Part shown: positions 58,777 to 64,000 of the stretch, piece after piece
Layout of the letters: every line of letters starts with the position of its first letter
How positions within the stretch are numbered: position 1 is the first letter of the stretch
Assembly: GCF_947503465.1 (NCBI RefSeq)
Contig: NZ_CANNDN010000002.1
Coordinates: 496,001 to 560,000, forward strand
Origin: an uncultured Tateyamaria sp.
GTDB lineage: Bacteria; Pseudomonadota; Alphaproteobacteria; Rhodobacterales; Rhodobacteraceae
DNA: 64,000 nt
Reading direction: 5' to 3'
Made by a program: the position numbers and the translations under genes
Notes under the pieces: generated by a model
Database searches by the model: none
Seen by the model: the letters and a program-made list of their open reading frames with translations, nothing else
What the model was told of the DNA's origin: nothing

Positions 58777-61172
58777 GTCGCCCCCGAACCGCGCAGGCGC
58801 AGCGCGTTGGTGACCACGAAGACCGACGACAGCGCCATGGCGAGCGCGGCCAGTGCCGGTGACAGTTGCGGCCCGCCCAGCGGCACCAGGACACCGGCGG
58901 CCACGGGGATCAGCGCCACGTTGTAGACAAAGGCCCAGCCCAGGTTCTGCCAGATGTTGCGCAGCGTCGCCGCACTGATGCGCATGGCGCGCAACACAGT
59001 TCCGGGATCCGGCGACATCAGAACGACATCGGCTGCCTCGATCGCCGCGTCCGTGGCGCCATTGACGGCGAGCCCCACATCAGCAGCGGCCAGCGCAGGC
59101 GCATCGTTGAGCCCGTCCCCGACAAAGGCAACCGCCCCGTGCGTGGCGCGCAGGTCGGCCAGCGCGTGCACCTTCTGGTCCGGCTTGACCCCTGCCACGA
59201 CCGTGTCGATCCCAAGCGCCTGTGCCACATGCCGTGCCGCGGCGGGCGTATCACCGGAGATCATCGCAACCGCGCGTCCCTGCCCCTTGAGCGCTGCAAT
59301 GGCTGCGCCTGCCCCGTCGCGCACCATGTCCCGGATGCACAGGGTCGCGACATGCACCCCATCCACGGCCACATGCACCACCGTTGCCCCGCTCTTTGCC
59401 CACGTATCGGCCGGTTCGAGCAATTCGGGGGCTGCCTGCACGCCTGAGAGCGCCAGCATGTCGCGGTTGCCGACGATGATGTGCCTGCTGTCGACACGTG
59501 CGCTTGCCCCTGCACCAAGCGCGGCAGAAAAATCCGTGACCGTGACGGGGACTGCCTTGGCTGCCGCGACGATGGCGCGGGCGATCGGATGTTCTGACAT
59601 GGTTTCGACGCCTGACGCCAAATGCAGGACCTCGTCCTTGGTCCAACCCGCCGCCGAGACGACGCCGTCCAGTCGCGGTGTGCCGAGGGTCAGCGTGCCG
59701 GTCTTGTCAAAGGCCACCACACGCGCATCCTGCAATCGCTGCAAGGCATCGCCTTTGTGAAACAGCACGCCCAGTTCCGCCGCCCGGCCCGTTCCGACCA
59801 TCACGGACATGGGCGTGGCCAGCCCCATGGCGCAGGGGCAGGCGATGATCAGGACCGACACAGCCGCCACCACAGCGGGTGCCAATCCCGACAGGGCCCA
59901 CCACGTGCCGAAGCTGAGCGCGGCGATCAACAAGACGGCCGGTACGAACCACGCGGTCACGCGGTTCACGAGCGCCTCGACTGGCAGGCGTGCGGCCTGA
60001 GCGTCACGGGTCAGGGCCGTGATGCGGGCCAGCACCGTATCCTCGCCCACATGCGTTGCCCGCACTGTCAGCGTGCCGGTTGTCGTCAACGTGCCTCCGG
60101 TGACGATATCGCCCACCTGTTTCAGCACGGGCACCGGTTCACCCGTGAGCATGCTTTCGTCCACGTGACTGTGGCCCGATGCGACCACACCATCCACCGG
60201 AATACGCCCGCCCGGGCGCACCCGCAGCAGATCTCCCGCACCAATGACGGACAGGGGCACCTCGGACACGTCATCGCCCTGCACCCGTTCCGCAGTGTCG
60301 GGACGCAATCCAAGCAGCCGGCGCACGGCGTCACCGGTTCTGCCCTTGGCCCGCGCCTCCAGCCACCGCCCAAGAAGGATCAGCGTCACAATCACCGCTG
60401 CCGCTTCGAAATACACACCTGCAGGGGGCAAGACACCTGGCGCCAGAACCGAAAAGGCGGAAAAGGCGAATGCCGACCCGGCCCCAAGCGCCACAAGCGC
60501 ATCCATATCCGGGCGCCTTTTGATCAGGTTGGGTATGCCCCGACGAAAGAACACGGCGCCCGGCCCAGCCAGCACGATGGCCGTCAGAACGAGTTGGACC
60601 ACGTGGCTGGTGGTCAGCCCGATGCTGCGCGCAATCCAGTGGTGCAGCGGTGGATACAGGTGTCCGCCCATTTCGATCACGAAGACGGGCAGCGTGAGTG
60701 CTGCGGCCAGAAGGAAGCGCCGCAAACCCGACACGACGTCCTGCCCATCCGTACCTGTGGTCCCTGCGGTGTCTTGGGTGTCTTCGGCTGGATATCCCGC
60801 ATCGGCAAGGGCCGCATGCAGCTGTGCGCCGCTTCCCAATGTCTGCACATGCAGGGTTTTGGTGGGCAGTCGCGCCTCGGCCCGCAGCACATTGGGCACG
60901 GCCTGTGCGGCAGTTTCGATCCGGGCAACGCAGGAGGCACAGGACATCGCGGGGATATGCAGATCGAAGTCCGAAAGTTCGGCGGGGTAGCCCGCCTGTT
61001 GCAGCGCGTCCGCCGCACTGTCCGCCCGCACCCCGGCGATGCGTGCGCTGTGATCCGCCAGGTTCACGCGGACGTCGCGCGCGCCGGGCAGCGCAGTCAG
61101 CGCGGCCTCTGCCCGGCCCACGCAGGACGCGCAATTCAGGCCCTGCAGGCCGAATGTCAGTGTGTCACTCAT
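58773..61172 (-). CDS. copA: Cu(I)-exporting P1B-type ATPase
   Basis: This 799-aa pump has two N-terminal metal-binding domains (CASC near 15 and 79), eight helices with CPC ([13 protein letters not shown]), TGEPVPV, DKTGTLT with the phospho-Asp, and [10 protein letters not shown]. The CueR-type promoter upstream places the transcription start at about 61172, so ATG 61172 is leaderless and the GTG at 61181 is excluded. It exports cytoplasmic Cu(I). Confidence 0.96.
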   Translation of the reverse strand: MSDTLTFGLQGLNCASCVGRAEAALTALPGARDVRVNLADHSARIAGVRADSAADALQQAGYPAELSDFDLHIPAMSCASCVARIETAAQAVPNVLRAEARLPTKTLHVQTLGSGAQLHAALADAGYPAEDTQDTAGTTGTDGQDVVSGLRRFLLAAALTLPVFVIEMGGHLYPPLHHWIARSIGLTTSHVVQLVLTAIVLAGPGAVFFRRGIPNLIKRRPDMDALVALGAGSAFAFSAFSVLAPGVLPPAGVYFEAAAVIVTLILLGRWLEARAKGRTGDAVRRLLGLRPDTAERVQGDDVSEVPLSVIGAGDLLRVRPGGRIPVDGVVASGHSHVDESMLTGEPVPVLKQVGDIVTGGTLTTTGTLTVRATHVGEDTVLARITALTRDAQAARLPVEALVNRVTAWFVPAVLLIAALSFGTWWALSGLAPAVVAAVSVLIIACPCAMGLATPMSVMVGTGRAAELGVLFHKGDALQRLQDARVVAFDKTGTLTLGTPRLDGVVSAAGWTKDEVLHLASGVETMSEHPIARAIVAAAKAVPVTVTDFSAALGAGASARVDSRHIIVGNRDMLALSGVQAAPELLEPADTWAKSGATVVHVAVDGVHVATLCIRDMVRDGAGAAIAALKGQGRAVAMISGDTPAAARHVAQALGIDTVVAGVKPDQKVHALADLRATHGAVAFVGDGLNDAPALAAADVGLAVNGATDAAIEAADVVLMSPDPGTVLRAMRISAATLRNIWQNLGWAFVYNVALIPVAAGVLVPLGGPQLSPALAALAMALSSVFVVTNALRLRGSGAT

Positions 61173-61178
61173 GCCTTG

Positions 61179-61209
61179 CACATAAGGGTTCCAGTCACTG
61201 GAAGGTCAA
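61179..61209 (-). promoter_or_regulatory. CueR-controlled copA promoter
   Basis: On the minus strand TTGACC (61209-61204), a 19-bp spacer holding the perfect palindrome TTCCAGT-G-ACTGGAA (61203-61189), and TATGTG (61184-61179). The over-long spacer and centred palindrome are the MerR/CueR promoter hallmark. Confidence 0.88.
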
Positions 61210-61304
61210 GTCCCGGGATGAAACAATGCATGGCGCAGGTGTGAGTTGTGCGTCAGGCGCGACCATGACAGGAAGGCGCGGTGCCAAAACGTGGAAGACC
61301 AAAG

Positions 61305-62954
61305 ATGAAAGACCTGCCCCCCACCCCGCCCCGTGCCGCTGACGTTCTGGCTGCGCGGCTTTATGACGCCGGGTGTCGCTTTGCCTTCGGCATGCCCGGG
61401 GGCGAAGTTCTGACCATCGTGGACGCGCTGGAGCGGGCGGGCATCCGGTTCATTCTGTGCAAGCACGAAAATGCCGCCGCTTTCATGGCTGAGGGAGCCT
61501 GGCACCGCACAGGCGCGCCCGGCATCCTGGTGGCCACGGTGGGGCCCGGCGCCTTGAACGGCGTGAACGCCGTTGCCAACGCCCATCAGGACCGTGTTCC
61601 GCTGATCGTGCTGGCGGGCTGCGTCGATGCGGATGAGGCGCAGACCTATACCCACCAGGTGCTGGACCAGACCCAGGTGTTCCGCCCGATCACCAAGGCC
61701 ACCTTCACGCTGAACACGGGTGCGGCCCATGTGATCGCCGACAAGGCCGTTGGCATCGCGACGGAAGGGCGCCCCGGTCCCGTCCATATCGATGTCCCCA
61801 TCACCGTGGCCGTCACGCCCGTGACACCGCCCGTTTCGGTGCCACGCGCACCAGCCGAACCGGTGGTCCCGGCCCAGCAATCCCTGACGCAGATGCGCGC
61901 CGCACTGGCCGCCGCCGAACGCCCGGTTCTGATCGTGGGTGTTGATGCGCTGAACCAGGGATTTGACCCCCGCTGTCAGGACATGGCCGCCACGCTGCGT
62001 CGCTTTGTCGAAACCTACAACGTGCCTGTCATCACCACCTACAAGGCCAAGGGGCTGCTGCCCGAGGATCATCCGCTGGCGCTGGGTGGGGCGGGCCTGT
62101 CGCCCAAGGCGGACAGGATCCTGTTGCCGGTTGTGCACCGGGCCGACCTGATCATCGGCCTGGGCTATGATCCGATCGAAATGCGGACCGGCTGGCGGGA
62201 TTTCTACTATCCCGGCATCCAGACCATGATCGACATCACGGCGGAGCCGAACCACCATTACATGCACCAGGCCACCACCAACGTGATCGGCGATTGCGCG
62301 GCAACCCTGACAGCCATGAGCGACGGGATCGAACCGCGCACGACGTGGGCGGATGGCGAAATTGCCAAGGCCAGGGCAGATCTTGCAGCCGCCTTCCCGA
62401 CCGATGAAGACTGGGGTCCTGCCGCCGTGATCGATACCTGCCGGGCCGCCCTGCCGCGCGACGCGCTTGCCACTGCTGACAGCGGTGCGCACCGCATCCT
62501 GCTGAGCCAGATGTGGGCGTGTTACGAGCCGCGCGGTCTGATGCAGTCATCCGCACTTTGCACCATGGGCTGTGCGGTTCCGCTGGCGATGGGCGCGCAA
62601 GTGGCTGAGCCTGACCGCACGGTTGTCAGCTTTTCCGGCGATGCCGGTTTCCTGATGGTCGCGGGTGAATTGTCCACTGCCGCCGAACTGGGGCTTAGGA
62701 CCATCTTCGTGGTGTTCGTGGACGCCTCCCTTGCCCTGATCGAGCTGAAACAGCGTCAGCGGCAACTGACAAATGCGGGCGTGGATTTTGCCAAGCACGA
62801 CTTTGCCGCCATTGGCCGTGCCTTTGGCGGGGCGGGTCATACGGTTTCCTCGCGCGCCGAGCTTCGGGCGGCCCTGGACGCCGCCCGATCCGCGGATACC
62901 TTCACTGTCATCGCAGCCGTGATTGACCGGGGGGCGTATGATGGCCGCATCTGA
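61305..62954 (+). CDS. Thiamine-diphosphate enzyme (acetolactate-synthase/decarboxylase-like)
   Basis: This ~549-aa protein has the N-terminal ThDP-pyrimidine domain with the catalytic Glu (KHENAAAFMAEG), a central domain and the C-terminal cofactor domain. The usual GDG...NN motif reads GDAG and later VFVDAS, so the second metal ligand is Asp rather than Asn. It overlaps the CoA-transferase gene by 14 bp. Start is ATG 61305 or GTG 61281. The substrate is unknown; an acyl-CoA or 2-oxo acid decarboxylase is possible. Confidence 0.88.
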   Translation: MKDLPPTPPRAADVLAARLYDAGCRFAFGMPGGEVLTIVDALERAGIRFILCKHENAAAFMAEGAWHRTGAPGILVATVGPGALNGVNAVANAHQDRVPLIVLAGCVDADEAQTYTHQVLDQTQVFRPITKATFTLNTGAAHVIADKAVGIATEGRPGPVHIDVPITVAVTPVTPPVSVPRAPAEPVVPAQQSLTQMRAALAAAERPVLIVGVDALNQGFDPRCQDMAATLRRFVETYNVPVITTYKAKGLLPEDHPLALGGAGLSPKADRILLPVVHRADLIIGLGYDPIEMRTGWRDFYYPGIQTMIDITAEPNHHYMHQATTNVIGDCAATLTAMSDGIEPRTTWADGEIAKARADLAAAFPTDEDWGPAAVIDTCRAALPRDALATADSGAHRILLSQMWACYEPRGLMQSSALCTMGCAVPLAMGAQVAEPDRTVVSFSGDAGFLMVAGELSTAAELGLRTIFVVFVDASLALIELKQRQRQLTNAGVDFAKHDFAAIGRAFGGAGHTVSSRAELRAALDAARSADTFTVIAAVIDRGAYDGRI

Positions 62955-64000
62955 CACACCGGGCGCGCTGGACGGGCTGTTTGTCCTTGACCTGTCGCGC
63001 ATCCTTGCGGGTCCGACGGCCACTCAGTTGCTGGGCGATATGGGGGCAACGGTCATCAAGATCGAAAACCCCGAGACCGGAGGTGATGACACCCGCGCGT
63101 GGGGGCCGAACTATGCCAAGGGCGCGGATGGCAACCCGACCGACCTGTCGGCCTATTTCATGGCGGCCAACCGCAACAAGCAATCAGTGGCCGTGGACCT
63201 GTCCACCGACGACGGGCAGGACATCGTCCGACAGCTGGCCGCCCGCGCGGATGTGGTGATTGAAAACTACAAACCCGACGGGCTGGTCAAATACGGGCTC
63301 GACCACACGACGCTGCGCAAGGCGCATCCCGGGCTAGTCTACTGTTCGATCTCTGGCTTTGGGCAGACCGGCCCAAACCGGGATCAGCCAGGCTATGACC
63401 TGATGGCGCAAGGGTATGGCGGGATCATGTCGCTGACTGGCGACCCGGACGGCACGCCAACCAAGGTGGGCGTGGGCATCGCCGATGTCATGTGCGGAAT
63501 GTATGCGACCATCGGTATTCTGGCCGCCCTGCGCCACCGGGATCAGACAGGCGAAGGGCAACATATCGACCTGAGCCTGGTGGACGCGCAAATGGCGTGG
63601 CTGATCAACGAAGGGTGCAATTACCTTGTCTCGGGTCAGGTGCCCGAACGACGCGGCAACGCGCATCCCAACATCGTGCCCTATGACGCCTTTGCCACGT
63701 CGGACGGCCACGTGCTGGTGGCCGTGGGCAATGACAGCCAGTTCGTCCGGTTTTGCGACGCCATCGGCGCACCAGAGCTGGGCACGGATCCGCGCTATGC
63801 GACCAACCTCAAGCGGATCGAAAACCGGGTCACTCTGACAGCGGCGTTGACGCCCCTCCTTGCGGCCATGACCAAGGACGATCTGCTGGGCAAGATGCAC
63901 AGCGTGAAGGTGCCAGGTGGTCCCATCCATGACGTGGCCGAAGCACTGAAGTCCGATCAGGCAAAAGCACGCGGTACGGTTGTGCATGTGCCGCGCGACG
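62941..64000 (+). CDS. CaiB/BaiF-family CoA-transferase, N-terminal part (window edge)
   Basis: The open frame from ATG 62941 (or 62938) to the window end encodes >350 aa: FVLDLSRILAGPTATQLLGD, VIENYKPDGLVKYGL, SISGFGQTGP and LSLVDAQMAW with the family catalytic Asp. Class III CoA-transferases move CoA between carboxylates. It overlaps the ThDP enzyme stop, so the two are coupled, as in the oxalate pair frc-oxc, although identity with that pair is not shown. Confidence 0.9.
   Translation, partial: MAASDTPGALDGLFVLDLSRILAGPTATQLLGDMGATVIKIENPETGGDDTRAWGPNYAKGADGNPTDLSAYFMAANRNKQSVAVDLSTDDGQDIVRQLAARADVVIENYKPDGLVKYGLDHTTLRKAHPGLVYCSISGFGQTGPNRDQPGYDLMAQGYGGIMSLTGDPDGTPTKVGVGIADVMCGMYATIGILAALRHRDQTGEGQHIDLSLVDAQMAWLINEGCNYLVSGQVPERRGNAHPNIVPYDAFATSDGHVLVAVGNDSQFVRFCDAIGAPELGTDPRYATNLKRIENRVTLTAALTPLLAAMTKDDLLGKMHSVKVPGGPIHDVAEALKSDQAKARGTVVHVPRD

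Noticed and set aside
1..64000. CRISPR arrays, insertion sequences, rRNA
   Set aside because: No regularly spaced repeats, transposase-like frames or rRNA-like sequence were seen in reading the window.

Overview
The window is a GC-rich alphaproteobacterial chromosome segment, most likely from the Rhodobacterales (Roseobacter group). Supporting this are a gcrA cell-cycle regulator, PhyR and NepR stress regulators, HWE/HisKA_2 kinases, an ExoD-family protein and tightly packed genes. argF, argD, infA, rpmB and tRNA-Phe argue for chromosome rather than plasmid. There are no insertion sequences, phage genes, integrases or CRISPR arrays.

About 1-42.4 kb is a stress and envelope region. It holds two sodium:solute symporters, MscS, a Trk/Ktr potassium system, an FNT-family channel, a BCCT transporter and a universal stress protein. 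It also holds four oxidoreductase or sugar genes (three SDRs and a GH13 glucosidase), a LuxR-type regulator and many short stress or envelope genes: CsbD, Pmp3, DUF2945, DUF3140, HdeD-like, YciF-like, DUF3618, holin-X-like, YihY, AI-2E-type and PRC-barrel. In its centre (20.0-24.2 kb) lies a general stress response core: a LOV-domain blue-light-type histidine kinase, PhyR, and two NepR anti-sigma factors. Two further HWE/HisKA_2 kinases flank it, at 15.8-17.5 kb and 33.6-37.5 kb; the second is a CheB-CheR-PAS-kinase fusion followed by a single-domain response regulator.

The main discovery is a repeated promoter. The sequence GGAAC-N16/17-CGTT, which is the established EcfG promoter form, occurs 15 times exactly in the correct orientation, normally 24-54 bp ahead of a start codon. 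Seven relaxed copies (GGTT or TGTT at -10) also occur. All lie between 2.6 and 38.2 kb; I saw none upstream of genes in 39-64 kb. phyR and nepR share one near-palindromic divergent promoter. The region therefore looks like a physically clustered EcfG regulon: kinases phosphorylate PhyR, PhyR-P sequesters NepR, the sigma factor is freed, and the surrounding genes switch on. No ecfG gene is in the window.

About 43.3-64 kb is mostly conserved housekeeping. It contains tRNA-Phe, the yacG/RNase E-G/maf/infA cluster, a nitrilase-family gene, a LysR regulator, sirtuin, copper-related PCuAC, rpmB, meaB, hrpB, a PanE-like reductase, argF-argD, an EamA exporter and gcrA. A copper module follows, cueR-copA, with a clear 19-bp-spacer CueR promoter. 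The window ends with a ThDP enzyme overlapping a CaiB/BaiF CoA-transferase that runs off the right edge.

Several genes are too short for usual ORF cut-offs but have good ribosome binding sites: a 50-aa membrane protein, a 55-aa basic protein, a 46-aa CsbD-like protein, Pmp3 and YacG.
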